From: Corynebacterium hansenii
GTDB lineage: Bacteria; Actinomycetota; Actinomycetes; Mycobacteriales; Mycobacteriaceae
Reading direction: 5' to 3'
DNA length: 64,000 bases
NCBI RefSeq assembly: GCF_030408795.1
Contig: NZ_CP047211.1
Location: forward strand, 1,922,001-1,986,000
The translations under genes and the position numbers were made by a program. Under the pieces are notes generated by a model that saw only the letters and a program-made list of their open reading frames with translations, did not search any database and had not been told where the DNA came from. Positions 1 to 10,747 of this stretch are shown here, in pieces (the stretch's first letter is position 1; the number at the start of each line of letters is the position of its first letter).

Positions 1-1241
1 AGATCGAGGCCGTCATCCTTGGGGGCGCGCTCCTCGCGGCGCTCCTCGCGGCGGCCGCCGCGGCGGTGCTCCCCGCGGTAGTCCTCGTCGCGGCGGGAAC
101 CGTCGGTGAACAGGCCGCCGGACACGCGGGTGCGCGGGGTGAAGCCCGCATCGCGGCGCTCCTCCCGGACCTCGTCGCGCACGACCGGCTCGCGGTCGCG
201 GTCGGCGGCGCCCAGGTTGTCGCCGCCCGGCAGGCTCGCCGACGGATCCTCCGCATCGGGCTTCGGCTGCGACGGGGTGACCGTGGCCTTGCGGGCGCGG
301 TCCTCGAAGCCGGTGGCGATGACGGTCACGCGGACCTCGTCGCCCAGGTTGTCGTCGATGATGGTGCCGAAGATGATGTTGGCGTCGTCGTCGGCCTGCT
401 CCTCCACCAGCGAGGCGGCCTGGTTGACCTCCATCAGCCCGATGTCGGAGCCGCCCGCGAAGGACAGCAGCACGCCGGTCGCGCCCTCCATCGTGGTCTC
501 CAGCAGCGGGGAGTTGATGGCCATCTCCGCGGCCTTCTGCGCGCGGTTCTCGCCGCGCGCCGAGCCGATGCCCATCAGCGCGGAACCGGCCGAAGCCATG
601 ACGGAACGCACGTCGGCGAAGTCCACGTTGATCATGCCCGGGGTGGTGATCAGGTCGGTGATGCCCTGGACCCCGTTGAAGAGGACCTCGTCGGCGGCGC
701 GGAAGGCCTCCATCATGCCGATGTTCTCTTCGCCGATCTGCAGCAGCCGGTCATTCGGGATGACGATGAGCGTGTCGCAGGCTTCCTTGAGCTGCTCGAT
801 GCCCTCCATCGCCTGCTTGGTGCGGCGCTTGCCCTCGAAGGAGAACGGCTTGGTGACGACGCCCACGGTCAGCGCGCCGGCCTTCTTGGCGATCGACGCG
901 ACGACCGGCGCGGCGCCCGTGCCGGTGCCGCCGCCCTCGCCGGCGGTGACGAAGACCATGTCGGCGCCCTTGAGCGTCTCCTCGATCTCGTCCTTGTGGT
1001 CCTCCGCGGAAGTGCGGCCGACCTCGGGATTGGCGCCGGCGCCGAGGCCGCGGGTGGCCTCGCGCCCGATGTCGAGCTTGACGTCGGCGTCGGTGAACAT
1101 CAGGGCCTGCGAGTCCGTGTTGACGGCGATGAACTCGACGCCCTTCAGACCCTCCTCGATCATGCGGTTGACGGCGTTGACGCCGCCGCCGCCGACTCCG
1201 ACGACCTTGATCACGGCGAGGTAGTTATTCGGGGAGGTCAT
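1..1241 (-). CDS. ftsZ: Cell division protein FtsZ (3' end cut by window edge)
   Basis: Tubulin-like GTPase that polymerises into the division ring and recruits the septal machinery at the inner face of the membrane. The GTP-binding loop GGGTGTG is at residues 103-109, and the T7-loop sequence NVDFAD, which completes the neighbouring subunit's GTPase site, is at 205-210. After about residue 320 comes a variable Arg/Asp/Glu-rich linker. The visible end reads DDGLDL, so the window edge cuts just before the conserved C-terminal tail that normally continues with a PSFL-type motif. ATG at 1241 is followed by the usual short N terminus. It is separated from ftsQ by 268 nt that hold a palindrome and probably its own promoter. 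Confidence 0.97.
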   Translation of the reverse strand, partial: MTSPNNYLAVIKVVGVGGGGVNAVNRMIEEGLKGVEFIAVNTDSQALMFTDADVKLDIGREATRGLGAGANPEVGRTSAEDHKDEIEETLKGADMVFVTAGEGGGTGTGAAPVVASIAKKAGALTVGVVTKPFSFEGKRRTKQAMEGIEQLKEACDTLIVIPNDRLLQIGEENIGMMEAFRAADEVLFNGVQGITDLITTPGMINVDFADVRSVMASAGSALMGIGSARGENRAQKAAEMAINSPLLETTMEGATGVLLSFAGGSDIGLMEVNQAASLVEEQADDDANIIFGTIIDDNLGDEVRVTVIATGFEDRARKATVTPSQPKPDAEDPSASLPGGDNLGAADRDREPVVRDEVREERRDAGFTPRTRVSGGLFTDGSRRDEDYRGEHRRGGRREERREERAPKDDGLD

Positions 1242-1338
1242 GTGGTTCAGCTCGCCCTTCCTTTGTTGCGTTCCCGGCTTTGTTGTCCGCCCCATCATCG
1301 TTCATGGAATGGCGCGGATCCGCCACCGAGCGCCCGGC

Positions 1339-1368
1339 GTGTCGGCACCCTCAAGTAGAGGTTGAGGG
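1339..1368 (-). promoter_or_regulatory. ftsZ upstream palindrome and GACAC motif
   Basis: A 7-bp inverted repeat, CCCTCAA / TTGAGGG with a 7-nt centre, spans 1348-1368. Five bases further towards ftsZ the minus strand reads GACAC (1339-1343). GACAC is the core of WhiA binding sites, and WhiA/WhcD have been reported to act on the ftsZ promoter in Corynebacterium glutamicum. The palindrome could be a dimeric regulator site or an mRNA hairpin. That this is a control element for ftsZ is inference from position. Confidence 0.4.
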
Positions 1369-1509
1369 CTAGGTTGGGCCGCGAACCCGCTCCACGTGCG
1401 GCGACGCGGCCACAGCGGCGCCGCATCGGTTGCGCGGCGCCGATTCCGCAAGGGCGGGTGCGCGCCACCCGGTCCGCACCGCCCGTCCCGGAACGTCAGT
1501 TGCGCAGCG

Positions 1510-2214
1510 TCAGTTGCGCAGCGTCGGCTCGACCGGGTTGGACACGTTCCAGCGCTGGCCTTCGCGGCCCATGACGATCTCCGCAGCGCGACCCTTCTCC
1601 CGCACCCGGTCGGAGGAACCGAAGAAGATCTCCCTGCCGTCGTGCAGGATCAGCGCCACCTCGGTCTGGCCGGGCGCGTCGATGCGCGCCACCTCGGCGC
1701 GCACGCCCTCGGGCAGTGCCGCGAGAATGTCCAGCACCGTCCGCACGGTGCGCGGGTCCGGGTCGAGCTTGCCCGGCTCGGGGGCGTCCACCCGCGGCAC
1801 CCGGACGACTTCCACGCTCCCGGGCGGCGGCGGGGCGGTGAGGAATTCCGTGCCCTCCGCGTTGAACAGGTGCTCGCCGTCGGTGGCGCGTATGTGGATC
1901 ACCGCGGTGTGCTCCACGACCCGGACCGTGATGGCCGACGGCCACGAACGGCCGACGGTCACCTTCTCCACCCACGGCTGCGCCGCGGCGGCACGGGCGG
2001 CGGCGTCCGTGTCCACGCGGATGAGCTGCTCCCCGATGGGGATGCCGGTGGACTCGGAAATCGCGGCGGCGTCGCCGTTGACGACGCCTTCCACGCGGAT
2101 CTCCTTGACCGTGGCCACCGGCGTGAACCACAGGACCGCCCAGACGAGTGCGGCGACGCCGACCAGCACCAGAGCGATGATCCCGGCGCGCTTGGCGCCT
2201 CCCGCGCCCCGCAT
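1510..2214 (-). CDS. ftsQ: Cell division protein FtsQ
   Basis: Bitopic divisome protein that links FtsL/FtsB to the septal synthase FtsW-FtsI. The 234-residue product has a short basic cytoplasmic start, one membrane segment at about residues 11-31, then a POTRA-type region (beginning VATVKEIRVEGV) and a beta domain with the family pattern PWVEKVTVGRSWPSAITV. ATG at 2214 shares one base with the murC stop codon (TGATG), which argues for coupled translation and against longer upstream reads of the same frame. The stop codon lies in a 14-bp tandem duplication (1497-1524). Confidence 0.9.
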   Translation of the reverse strand: MRGAGGAKRAGIIALVLVGVAALVWAVLWFTPVATVKEIRVEGVVNGDAAAISESTGIPIGEQLIRVDTDAAARAAAAQPWVEKVTVGRSWPSAITVRVVEHTAVIHIRATDGEHLFNAEGTEFLTAPPPPGSVEVVRVPRVDAPEPGKLDPDPRTVRTVLDILAALPEGVRAEVARIDAPGQTEVALILHDGREIFFGSSDRVREKGRAAEIVMGREGQRWNVSNPVEPTLRN

Positions 2215-3677
2215 CAGCCGAGCTCGCCCAGGATCTCGTCGGCGAGCATGGTGACGCTGCCGGCGCCGATGGTCAGGATGATGTCGCCGGGGCCGGCGAC
2301 TTCGCGGACGCGGGCGGGCGCGCTGGTGAAGTGCGGCTCGAACACGGCCGGGGCGGTGACGTCCCGGGCGATGAGGTCGCCGTCGACGCCGGCCATCGGC
2401 TCCTCGCGGGCGCCGAAGACGTCGAGCACGATCACTCGGTCGGCCAGCGACAGCGCCTCGGCGAATTCGGCGTGGAAGGCCTTGGTCCGCGAGTACAGGT
2501 GCGGCTGGAACACGGCGACCACGTTGCCGCGGCCCGCCTCGTCGACGAGTTCGCGGGCCGCGCCCAGCACGGCGCGCACCTCGGTGGGGTGATGGGCGTA
2601 GTCGTCGTAGACGCGGGCGCCGTCGAAGTCGCCGCCGTCGATGCGGCCGTGGTAGTCGAAGCGCCGGCGGACGCCGGTGAACTCGCTGAGGCCGCGGGCC
2701 ATCCGCGCGGCGTCGGCGCCGACCAGGCAACCGGCGACCAGGGCGGCCAGCGCGTTGAGCAACATGTGGCGGCCCGGCTGGCGCAGCTCGAAGGTCACGC
2801 GCTCGCCGAGCACCGTGGCCTCGACGCGCGCGCCGCCGCCGTGGGCGGTCCAGCCGTGGAGGATGCCGCCCGGCTCGAGGGCCGGGTGGGCTTCCAGTGC
2901 CTCGGGCCCGCCGTAGCCGTACACGCGGATCCCCGCGGCCGAGGCCCTCTCCCCGAGCGCCGCCGCGTTGTCGTCCTCCGCGCAGACCACCAGCGCACCG
3001 CCGTCGACGATGCGGCCGGCGAACGCGTCGAACACGGCGTAGTACTTCTCGGCGGTGCCGAAGAAATCCAGGTGGTCGGGCTCGATGTTCGTCACCACGG
3101 CGACCTGCGGCGAGTACGTCAGCAGCGAGGCATCGGACTCGTCGGCCTCGGCCACGAAGACGTCGCCGGTGCCCTGGTGGGCGTTGACGCCGGCCTTCGA
3201 CATCAGGCCGCCGACCGCGAAGGACGGGTCGAGGCCCGCGGCCTGCAGCGCGGCGACGCTCATGGAGGTGGTGGAGGTCTTGCCGTGGGTGCCGGCGATG
3301 AGCACCGCCCGGTTGCCCTCGAGCAGCATGCCGAGCACGTCGGAGCGCTTGAGCACCGGGATGCCCAGTTCGCGGGCGCGGGCGAGCTCCGGGTTGGTGT
3401 CGGGGATGGCGGCGAAGGACACCACGACGGCGTCCGGGAGGCTTCCCGACGCGTCGAGGTTCGCCGCATCGTGGCCGATGGACACCGTGGCGCCCATGGC
3501 GCGCAGGCCGACGACGGCGCGGGAGTCCTTCATGTCGGAGCCGGACACGGAGACGCCCCGGGCCAGCAGCAGGCGGGCGACGCCCGACATTCCGGCGCCG
3601 CCGATGCCGATCATGTGCACGCTGGCGGGCAGGGTCCCCTGCTCGCGGGCGGATCCGGTGGAGGGGGAATCGCTCAT
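2214..3677 (-). CDS. murC: UDP-N-acetylmuramate--L-alanine ligase MurC
   Basis: Cytoplasmic ATP-dependent ligase that adds L-alanine to UDP-MurNAc, the first peptide step of peptidoglycan precursor synthesis. The N-terminal UDP-binding glycine cluster IGIGGAGMSG is near residues 23-32, the ATP loop GTHGKTS is at 129-135, and the C-terminal ligase domain contains the HHPTE motif (YDDYAHHPTE). The length of 487 aa is normal. It is followed directly by ftsQ with a one-base overlap and preceded by a 171-nt gap after murG in which no further gene is visible. Confidence 0.97.
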   Translation of the reverse strand: MSDSPSTGSAREQGTLPASVHMIGIGGAGMSGVARLLLARGVSVSGSDMKDSRAVVGLRAMGATVSIGHDAANLDASGSLPDAVVVSFAAIPDTNPELARARELGIPVLKRSDVLGMLLEGNRAVLIAGTHGKTSTTSMSVAALQAAGLDPSFAVGGLMSKAGVNAHQGTGDVFVAEADESDASLLTYSPQVAVVTNIEPDHLDFFGTAEKYYAVFDAFAGRIVDGGALVVCAEDDNAAALGERASAAGIRVYGYGGPEALEAHPALEPGGILHGWTAHGGGARVEATVLGERVTFELRQPGRHMLLNALAALVAGCLVGADAARMARGLSEFTGVRRRFDYHGRIDGGDFDGARVYDDYAHHPTEVRAVLGAARELVDEAGRGNVVAVFQPHLYSRTKAFHAEFAEALSLADRVIVLDVFGAREEPMAGVDGDLIARDVTAPAVFEPHFTSAPARVREVAGPGDIILTIGAGSVTMLADEILGELG

Positions 3678-3848
3678 CTGTTGGTCACCTCGGGGAAGAA
3701 GATGGGACGGGACTGGAAATCAGTGTCGGGGCAATCGGGAAAAGCGGGGCAAGCAGGTGGCGCACCGCGCACGCGGGCGCCGTCGCGGGCACGGGTTCGG
3801 CCCCGCACGACTCCCGCGTCACCGGATGGCCGGCCCATGCCCGGAAAA

Positions 3849-5003
3849 CTACCCGCGCGCCCCGCGCATTGCGGCGGAGAGCACCCTGCGGGCGATCGTG
3901 TCCGCGGCATCGCGATGGCCCGATTCCGCGGTGGCGCGCGCCATCTCGGCGAGCCGGCCGGCGTCGGAAAGCAACGGGATCACGGTGTCGCGGATCGTGG
4001 CCGGGGTCAGCGAAGCGTCGGCGACCAGCAGGCCGCCGCCGGCCTCGACGATGTCCGTGGCGTTGAGGGCCTGCTCCCCGTTGCCGTGCGGCAGGGGGAC
4101 GTAGACGGCCGGCAGGCCCACCGCCGAAATCTCGGCGACGCTCATCGCGCCCGAGCGGCACAGGATCATGTCGGCCGCCGAGTACGCCAGGTCCATGCGG
4201 TCGACGTAGGGCACGGCGACGTACGGGGGCTCGGCGTCGGCGCCCCGGCCCTCCGGCAGGGACACGGTGTTCTTCTTGCCGTGCGCGTGGAGGACCGCGA
4301 TGCCCGCCCGGGCGAAGGCGTCCGCGGCACCCGAGGCGGCCTCGTTGATGCTGCGCGCGCCCTGCGAACCGCCGGTGACGAACAGCACGGGGCCATCGGC
4401 CGGCAGGCCGAAGAACGCGCGGGCCTCCGCGCGCATCGCCGCCCGGTCCAGGCTCGACAGCGCCTTGCGGACGGGAATGCCGACGACGTCGCCCGCCATC
4501 CCCGACCCCGACACCGCGGCCAGGCCCTCGCCGCCGAGCTTCACGCCCAGCTTGTTTGCCATGCCCGCGCGCGCGTTGGCCTCGTGGACCAGGAACGGGA
4601 TGCGGCGGCCGCGCCGGCACGCCAGGTAGGCGGGGGCGGAGACGTAACCGCCGAAGCCGATCACCGCGTCCGCCGCGACGTCCTCGAGGACCGCACGGGT
4701 CTCCGACACGGCGCGGGCCACGCGGAAGGGAAGCTTGAGCAGGTCACCGCTCGGCTTGCGGGGCACCGGCACGGGCGGGATCAGGCGGAGGTCGTAGCCG
4801 CGCGCCGGGACCAGCGTGGTCTCCAGGCCGCGGTTGGTGCCCAGCGCCGTCACGCGCGTATCCGGCGCGATCTCGCGGATCGCGTCGGCGACGGCTAACG
4901 CGGGCTCGATGTGCCCGGCGGTGCCGCCGCCGGCGACGACGATGGACAACGGGCGTCCGTCGGGCCACTCGAACGGCCGGCCCTGCGGAGTCGCTTCGGT
5001 CAC
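3849..5003 (-). CDS. murG: UDP-GlcNAc:lipid I N-acetylglucosaminyltransferase MurG
   Basis: Peripheral membrane GT-B glycosyltransferase that converts lipid I to lipid II. The N-terminal domain has the glycine loop GGGTAGH at residues 25-31 and FGGYVSAP. The C-terminal UDP-GlcNAc domain has [11 protein letters not shown] and the donor-binding segment [10 protein letters not shown]. The length of 384 aa fits the family. ATG at 5003 overlaps the ftsW stop by four bases (ATGA), so the lipid II flow genes are translationally coupled. A 20-residue N-terminal extension before the Rossmann strand is common in actinobacteria. Confidence 0.97.
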   Translation of the reverse strand: MTEATPQGRPFEWPDGRPLSIVVAGGGTAGHIEPALAVADAIREIAPDTRVTALGTNRGLETTLVPARGYDLRLIPPVPVPRKPSGDLLKLPFRVARAVSETRAVLEDVAADAVIGFGGYVSAPAYLACRRGRRIPFLVHEANARAGMANKLGVKLGGEGLAAVSGSGMAGDVVGIPVRKALSSLDRAAMRAEARAFFGLPADGPVLFVTGGSQGARSINEAASGAADAFARAGIAVLHAHGKKNTVSLPEGRGADAEPPYVAVPYVDRMDLAYSAADMILCRSGAMSVAEISAVGLPAVYVPLPHGNGEQALNATDIVEAGGGLLVADASLTPATIRDTVIPLLSDAGRLAEMARATAESGHRDAADTIARRVLSAAMRGARG

Positions 5004-6628
5004 CTGATCCTCCTGTCGGGGCCGCCCGGCCGGCGGGTGCCCCGGCCACGGGGTCGGCGATCCCCTCGCTCGGATTCACGGTACCGTTCCGCGACCCCCC
5101 GGGAGGAACCGCCGGCGCGCCCTCCCCCGCCACCGGCGCCGGGGCGCGGTTCGGCGGTGCCCCGGGCGGTGGTGCGGGTGGGCCGGACGACGGGCTCCGC
5201 GTCGCGGCGGCGCTGGCGGCGCTCGAAACGGTCTCCCACGACATCGTCGGAACCGGTGACCGGAGGGCCGAATCGGCGGGTGTCGCGGTGTCCGCGGGAC
5301 GGGCGGTCATCGCGGCGCGACGGATCGTAGGGCAGCGGCTCCGGGATGCCGAGGATCCGGTCGATCGCCGGGCGCCCCGACGTCTGCATCGCCGACACCG
5401 ATTCCGGTTCATGGCGCGCGCACGTGGCCAGCAGGCCCATCGACAGCAGCGTCACGATCGCCGACGTGCCGCCCGCCGAAATCAGCGGCAGCTGCAGGCC
5501 CGTCACCGGCAGCACGCCGACGACGTAGCCGATGTTGATGAACGCCTGCACGACCGTCGCCATGGTGATGGTGCCGGCCAGCAGGCGCAGGAACGGGTCC
5601 GCCTGGCGCTGGGCGACCCGCAGGCCGATCCAGCCGAGGGCGGCGTAGAGCAGCACCACGATGCCGGCGCCGAGGAAGCCCAGCTCCTCGCCGATGATGG
5701 CGAAGATGAAGTCGTTCTTGGCCTCGGGAAGGTAGAACCACTTCGCCCGCGACTGGCCCAATCCCACGCCGGTCATCGATCCGTCGGCAAGCGAAAGGAT
5801 GCCCTGGTAAGACTGGTACGCCGGACCCTGGGTCTCCTCGAACCTGCCGAAGAGGGTGTTGAAGTAGACCGAAATGCGCGCGGAGCGGAAACCCGTGGTC
5901 AGCGTGGCGATGGCCATCACCGCGAGGCCCACGCCCACGATGCCGCCGATGATGAAGCGCGGCAGGCCCGCGAAATACAGCAGCCCCAGCACCACGAAGC
6001 CCATCGACGCGACCATGCCGAGGTCGCGCTGGAAGAACACCAGGGCCAGCACCAGCACGGAGACCACGCCGAAGGGGACGAAGATGTCCTTGACCGCCGT
6101 CGCCGTGCGCAGCCGCTCCGACAGGAACTTCGCGCCCCACACCGCCAGCGCCACCTTCGCGACCTCCGACGGCTGCAGCGACACGCCGCCGACGTAGATC
6201 CACGACTGCGCGCCGGTCTCCTCGAGGCCGACGCCGATGCCCGGTATCAGCACCAGCACCAGCAGCGCGAATGCGACGACCAGGCCGAGCGGCGCGAGCT
6301 TCCGGATGGTCTCCACGCGGACGCGGGTGACCAGCCAGAACATCACCAGACCGGCGCCCACCATCGCCGCCTGGCGGATGAACACCCCCCAGACGTTGCC
6401 TTCGGTGCCGGACGACGCCATCGACGACGACAGCACCATGACCAGCCCGATGCCGGTGAGCAGGGCCGTGATCGCGAGCAGGACGTGGTAGTCGAACAGG
6501 GGCCGGGACATCCAGTCGCGCATCATCGCGCGGGCCTCGGAGCCGCGGCCCTCCTTGCGGGCGGGGCGGTCCGGCCGCGCGGGGCGGTCCGGCCGCGCGG
6601 GCCGTGCGGGGCGGGCGGGGCCGGTCAT
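5000..6628 (-). CDS. ftsW: Septal peptidoglycan glycosyltransferase FtsW (SEDS family)
   Basis: Polytopic SEDS polymerase that joins lipid II units at the septum with FtsI. About ten membrane segments lie between residues 45 and 410; family motifs include [20 protein letters not shown] and [17 protein letters not shown], followed by PLISAGGTS. The 542-aa length is long for the family because of a repetitive Arg/Pro/Ala-rich N terminus (an 18-bp repeat near 6555-6610) and an Arg/Gly-rich cytoplasmic tail of about 130 residues, both probably disordered. The start overlaps the murD stop by four bases. Confidence 0.96.
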   Translation of the reverse strand: MTGPARPARPARPDRPARPDRPARKEGRGSEARAMMRDWMSRPLFDYHVLLAITALLTGIGLVMVLSSSMASSGTEGNVWGVFIRQAAMVGAGLVMFWLVTRVRVETIRKLAPLGLVVAFALLVLVLIPGIGVGLEETGAQSWIYVGGVSLQPSEVAKVALAVWGAKFLSERLRTATAVKDIFVPFGVVSVLVLALVFFQRDLGMVASMGFVVLGLLYFAGLPRFIIGGIVGVGLAVMAIATLTTGFRSARISVYFNTLFGRFEETQGPAYQSYQGILSLADGSMTGVGLGQSRAKWFYLPEAKNDFIFAIIGEELGFLGAGIVVLLYAALGWIGLRVAQRQADPFLRLLAGTITMATVVQAFINIGYVVGVLPVTGLQLPLISAGGTSAIVTLLSMGLLATCARHEPESVSAMQTSGRPAIDRILGIPEPLPYDPSRRDDRPSRGHRDTRRFGPPVTGSDDVVGDRFERRQRRRDAEPVVRPTRTTARGTAEPRPGAGGGGGRAGGSSRGVAERYRESERGDRRPRGRGTRRPGGPDRRIR

Positions 6629-8148
6629 CGCGGGTCACCCTCGAGGGGGCCGGAAGGGCCGATCGATTCATCGGTGCCCGGCTCCGTGCCGGGCGCCGTG
6701 GCCTCGCGGGCGGCGTCGGCGAAGAAGTCCCCGCGCTGCGCCATGCCGGTGAACATGTCCAGGCTCGCGGCGGCGGGCGCGAGCAGCACCACGTCGCCGG
6801 GGCGGGCCGCGCCCGCGGCCGCGGAGCACGCCTGGCCCATCGCCGCGGCGGGGTCGGTCTCCCCGATCACCGTCACGGGCAGCCCGGGCACGGCGGACGC
6901 GAGGGCCTCGGCGATGACGGGCCCGTCCACGCCGAGGACCACCGCCGCGCGCATGCGGTGCGCGTGGTCGGCGACGAGCCCCGACACGTCGGCGCCCTTG
7001 AGTTGGCCACCGGCGACCCACACGACCGAATCGTGGCCGCGCAGCGCGGCGTCCGCGGCGTGCGGGTTGGTGGCCTTGGAATCGTCGATCCAGTCGACGC
7101 CGCCGGCCGAGTGCACGACCTGCCCCCGGTGCGCGCGGACGGTGAAGCCCGCCAGCGCCTCCGCGATGTCGGCGGCGCGGACGCCGACGGAACGGGCGAG
7201 CGCCGTCGCCGCCAGCGCGTCGAGCACGCCTGCCGGCCCCGGGGGCGAAATGCCCTCGATGGGCGCGACGTCCACTCCCCCGACCGCGGTGTCCTCGTGG
7301 GGCTCGTCGGTGCTGCGGTCGCCGAACGCGCGGTCGATGATCCGGCCGTCGCGCACGCCGATCTGCCCCGGCTCCGGCTCCCCGATGGTGAAGCCGACGG
7401 CCGCGGGCGCCAGGCGCCCGTCCGCGGCGAGGGCTTCGACTTGCTTGACGACGTCTGCGTCGTCCGCCCCGAACACCGCCACGCCGCCGGTCAGGGCGAT
7501 CGCCTTGTCGGCGCCGTAGGCGTCGTAGGAGCCGTGCCAGTCGATGTGGTCCTCGGCGAGGTTGAGCAGCGCCCCCGCATCGGGGCGCAGCTCCGGCGCC
7601 CAATGCAGCTGGAAGCTCGACAGCTCCGCGGCCAGGACGTCGACGCGGTCGGCGGCGGTGAGCGCGTCGTGCAGCGCCACGCCGATGTTGCCGACGGCCG
7701 CCCCGCGGTCGCCGAGCATGGCGGCGAGCATCGCGGTGGTCGTGGTCTTGCCGTTGGTGCCCGTGACCACCAGCCACGTGCGCGGGTCGCCCCACGTGCC
7801 GGCGCGATCGCCGGCGAAGGCCACGGCCACGTCGCCCACGACCGGCACTCCGGCGTCCGCGGCGTCGACGAGCAGCGGCGTATCCGGGCGCCACCCCGGG
7901 GAGGTCACCACGGCGGCGGCGTCGGAAAGCAGTCCCCGCGCCGCATCGGCGGTGCACCAATCGACCCCGTGCGAATCGGCCAGGGGCCGGCCGCGCTCGG
8001 CGGAATCGTCGACGAGGTGGATCTCGGGGCAGCCGAGGTCCCGGAGGATCTTGATCGCGCCCTCCCCGGACACGCCCGCCCCGGTGACCAGCACCGGGCC
8101 GGAACGCACCAGCGCCACGAGATCGGTGGACGTGTCCGTGAACGTCAT
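6625..8148 (-). CDS. murD: UDP-N-acetylmuramoylalanine--D-glutamate ligase MurD
   Basis: Adds D-glutamate to UDP-MurNAc-L-Ala in the cytoplasm. It has an N-terminal Rossmann-like domain ([11 protein letters not shown], about 21-31), the ATP loop GTNGKTT at 130-136, and the C-terminal ligase domain with [13 protein letters not shown] and [10 protein letters not shown]. The same frame stays open far upstream, but ATG 8148 overlaps the mraY stop by four bases (ATGA) and gives a normal 507-aa enzyme, so that start is chosen. An insertion around residues 290-330 is rich in Asp, Glu and Pro. Confidence 0.96.
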   Translation of the reverse strand: MTFTDTSTDLVALVRSGPVLVTGAGVSGEGAIKILRDLGCPEIHLVDDSAERGRPLADSHGVDWCTADAARGLLSDAAAVVTSPGWRPDTPLLVDAADAGVPVVGDVAVAFAGDRAGTWGDPRTWLVVTGTNGKTTTTAMLAAMLGDRGAAVGNIGVALHDALTAADRVDVLAAELSSFQLHWAPELRPDAGALLNLAEDHIDWHGSYDAYGADKAIALTGGVAVFGADDADVVKQVEALAADGRLAPAAVGFTIGEPEPGQIGVRDGRIIDRAFGDRSTDEPHEDTAVGGVDVAPIEGISPPGPAGVLDALAATALARSVGVRAADIAEALAGFTVRAHRGQVVHSAGGVDWIDDSKATNPHAADAALRGHDSVVWVAGGQLKGADVSGLVADHAHRMRAAVVLGVDGPVIAEALASAVPGLPVTVIGETDPAAAMGQACSAAAGAARPGDVVLLAPAAASLDMFTGMAQRGDFFADAAREATAPGTEPGTDESIGPSGPLEGDPR

Positions 8149-9251
8149 CGCATGACCCCCGATTGCACGAGCCAGTCGGAATAGAAGATTGCGGAGCCGA
8201 GCATGTTGAAGATGCCGGCCAACAGCCAGAAGCGGATGACCACGGCCGTCTCGGCCCAGCCCTTCGCCTCGAAGTGATGGTGGATCGGCGCCATGCGGAA
8301 CGGGCGCTTGCCCACCGTCTGGAACGCCGCGATCTGGATGGCCACCGACGCGACCTCCAGCACGAAGATGAAGCCGATGATGACCATCAGCAACTCGGTC
8401 TTGGTGACGAAGGACAGGCCCGCGATGAGGCCGCCCAGCGCCAGCGAACCGGTGTCGCCCATGAAGATCTTCGCCGGGGCGGCGTTCCACCACAGGAAGC
8501 CCAGGCACGCGCCCAAACCGGCGGTGGCCAGGATGCCCACGTCCAGCGGGTCCCGGACGTCGTAGCAGCCGGCGCCGACGGCGACCTCGCAGGAATTGCG
8601 GAACTGCCAGAACGTGATGGCCGTGTACGTGCCCAGCAGCAGCGTCACCGTGCCGGCCGCGAGGCCGTCGAGGCCGTCGGTGAGGTTGACCGCGTTGGTC
8701 CACGCCGCGATGACGATGAACACGAACACCAGGAAGACGATCATGCCCAGCCACACCGGGCCCGGGGCGAGGTTCCACGTGGTGATGTCGCGGGCGAAGG
8801 AAAGGTTCGTCGAACCCGGGGTGATGCCCGCCGCATCCGGGAACTGCAGCAGCAGGACGCCGAAGATCAGCGCCGCGGCCAGCTGGCCGACCAGCTTCGC
8901 CGTCTTGTTCAGGCCCAGGTTGCGGGCCTTGTACAGCTTGATGAAGTCATCCGCGAAACCGAGGCCGCCCATCGACAGCGTGAGGAAGAGCACCAGCAGG
9001 CCCGAAGCCGACGGCCCGGAGCCGGTCTGGAAGAGACCGATGGCGTGCGAACCGAAGTAGCCGACGAGGATGCCGACGATGATGGCGATGCCGCCCATCG
9101 TCGGGGTGCCGCGCTTGCGGAAGTGGCTCTTCGGCCCTTCCTCGCGGATCTCCTGGCCAATGCCCTCCGCGGAAAAACGGCGGATGAGCACCGGGGTCAG
9201 GAAGACCGACGCGATGAACGCGAGGGCCCCGCTGTAGATGAGTTGAGTCAC
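8145..9251 (-). CDS. mraY: Phospho-N-acetylmuramoyl-pentapeptide transferase MraY
   Basis: Integral membrane enzyme that transfers phospho-MurNAc-pentapeptide to decaprenyl (undecaprenyl-type) phosphate, forming lipid I. About ten membrane helices are visible. Signatures are GTPTMGG (residues 48-54), the catalytic aspartate pair in GFADDFIK (101-102), [13 protein letters not shown] and [12 protein letters not shown], and a terminal PIHHHFE loop. The length of 368 aa is typical. It overlaps murF and murD by four bases at each side. Confidence 0.97.
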   Translation of the reverse strand: MTQLIYSGALAFIASVFLTPVLIRRFSAEGIGQEIREEGPKSHFRKRGTPTMGGIAIIVGILVGYFGSHAIGLFQTGSGPSASGLLVLFLTLSMGGLGFADDFIKLYKARNLGLNKTAKLVGQLAAALIFGVLLLQFPDAAGITPGSTNLSFARDITTWNLAPGPVWLGMIVFLVFVFIVIAAWTNAVNLTDGLDGLAAGTVTLLLGTYTAITFWQFRNSCEVAVGAGCYDVRDPLDVGILATAGLGACLGFLWWNAAPAKIFMGDTGSLALGGLIAGLSFVTKTELLMVIIGFIFVLEVASVAIQIAAFQTVGKRPFRMAPIHHHFEAKGWAETAVVIRFWLLAGIFNMLGSAIFYSDWLVQSGVMR

Positions 9252-10747
9252 TTACCTCGCCTCTCGGTCGAATTTCGCTGCGTCACCGGCGCCAGTGCGT
9301 CGGCGACGCGCCACAGGCCGTCGGCGTAGGACGCCTTGACCAGGACAACATCACCGGGTTGGAGCTCCGCCGCAACCGCTTCCGCGGCCGCGTCGGGATC
9401 CGACGCCCGCAGAGTATTTAACCCCATCGACTCGGCCCCGTCCGCGAGGGCACGCGCATTCGCCCCCTCCCCGACGGCGACCAGACGGTCAACGCCGTTT
9501 TCGGCGAGATACCCCGCCAATGCGGCATGTTCATCGACGGCGGAGTCACCGAGTTCGCCCATCTGCCCCAGCACCGCCCAGGAGGCCGCGCCCTCGCGCG
9601 CGCCCGCGGCCAGCACGAGGGCATCGACGCCGGCGCGCATGGAATCGGGGTTGGCGTTGTACGAATCGTTGATGACCGTCGTGCCGTCGTCGCGCTGCCG
9701 CATCTCCATGCGCCGCTCGGAGGCGGCGACGTGGGCGCAGAGCGCCTCGGCGACGGCGGCGGGGGCCAGACCGGCCTCCACGCCGACGGCCGCGGCGGCC
9801 AACGCGTTGGGCACCTGGTGGGCGCCGTGGACCTTCAGCGACACCGCATGCGCCGAGCCGTCGGGGCAGCGCAGGGTGAACGACGCGCGGGCGAGGCCGT
9901 CGACGGTGACGTCGGTGGCCCGGTAATCGGCGGCGGCCGAATCGACGCCGAAGGTGACCACCTTCGCGCGCGTGCGCGGCGCCATCCCCGCGACCAGGGG
10001 ATCGTCGGCGTTGAGCACCGCGACTCCCCCGTCCGTGGCCGCCGGCAGCGCCTCGACCAGCTCGCCCTTCGCCTGCGCGATGGCCTCGCGGGAGCCGAAC
10101 TCGCCGAGGTGCGCGGTGCCCACGTTGAGCACGGCGCCGATCCGCGGCGGGGCGATGCGCGCGAGGTGGGCGACGTGGCCGACCCCGCGGGCGCTCATCT
10201 CCGCGACCAGGTAGCGGGTGTCCCGCGTGCAGCGCAGAACGGTGTACGGGTGGCCGATCTCGTTGTTGAACGACCCCTTCGGCGCCACCGTCTCGCCGTC
10301 GGTGCGCAGGATCGTGGCCATCATGTCCTTGACCGAGGTCTTGCCGGCCGAGCCGGTGACCCCGACGACGACCAGGCCGTCGGCGGCGAGTTCGTCGACG
10401 TCGCGGCGGGCGAGCTTGCCCACGGCCTCCAGCACGGCCGCGCCGGACCCGTCGGGGTCGTGCGCGAACGCGTCGGCGTTGGAGTCCTGGGCGCCCAGCG
10501 GCTCCACCACGACCGCCGGGACGCCGACGGGCCGGGCGGCCAAGGTGAGCGCGGCACCGGCGGCCGCGGCGCCCTCGGCGAAGTCGTGCCCGTCGGCCCG
10601 CGCTCCCGGCAGTGCCAGGAACACGGAGCCGGGCACGATGCGCCGGGAATCGAATTCGACCGGCCCGGCGACCGGGGCCGCCGGGTCCGCGTCGTGGAGC
10701 TCTCCGCCGACGATGTCGGCGATGTCGCCCGCAGTGCGTTCGATCAT
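9248..10747 (-). CDS. murF: UDP-MurNAc-tripeptide--D-Ala-D-Ala ligase MurF
   Basis: Completes the pentapeptide by adding D-Ala-D-Ala. The ATP loop TGSAGKTS is at residues 131-138; the Mur-ligase middle domain ([14 protein letters not shown]) and the C-terminal motif [15 protein letters not shown] are present. The 499-aa length is normal. ATG at 10747 directly abuts the murE stop, and the 3' end overlaps mraY by four bases. Confidence 0.97.
   Translation of the reverse strand: MIERTAGDIADIVGGELHDADPAAPVAGPVEFDSRRIVPGSVFLALPGARADGHDFAEGAAAAGAALTLAARPVGVPAVVVEPLGAQDSNADAFAHDPDGSGAAVLEAVGKLARRDVDELAADGLVVVGVTGSAGKTSVKDMMATILRTDGETVAPKGSFNNEIGHPYTVLRCTRDTRYLVAEMSARGVGHVAHLARIAPPRIGAVLNVGTAHLGEFGSREAIAQAKGELVEALPAATDGGVAVLNADDPLVAGMAPRTRAKVVTFGVDSAAADYRATDVTVDGLARASFTLRCPDGSAHAVSLKVHGAHQVPNALAAAAVGVEAGLAPAAVAEALCAHVAASERRMEMRQRDDGTTVINDSYNANPDSMRAGVDALVLAAGAREGAASWAVLGQMGELGDSAVDEHAALAGYLAENGVDRLVAVGEGANARALADGAESMGLNTLRASDPDAAAEAVAAELQPGDVVLVKASYADGLWRVADALAPVTQRNSTERRGK

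Noticed and set aside
2331..4898. Long plus-strand open frame across murC and murG
   Set aside because: Antisense shadow of two well-supported Mur enzymes; Arg/His-rich with no domain and no ribosome site.
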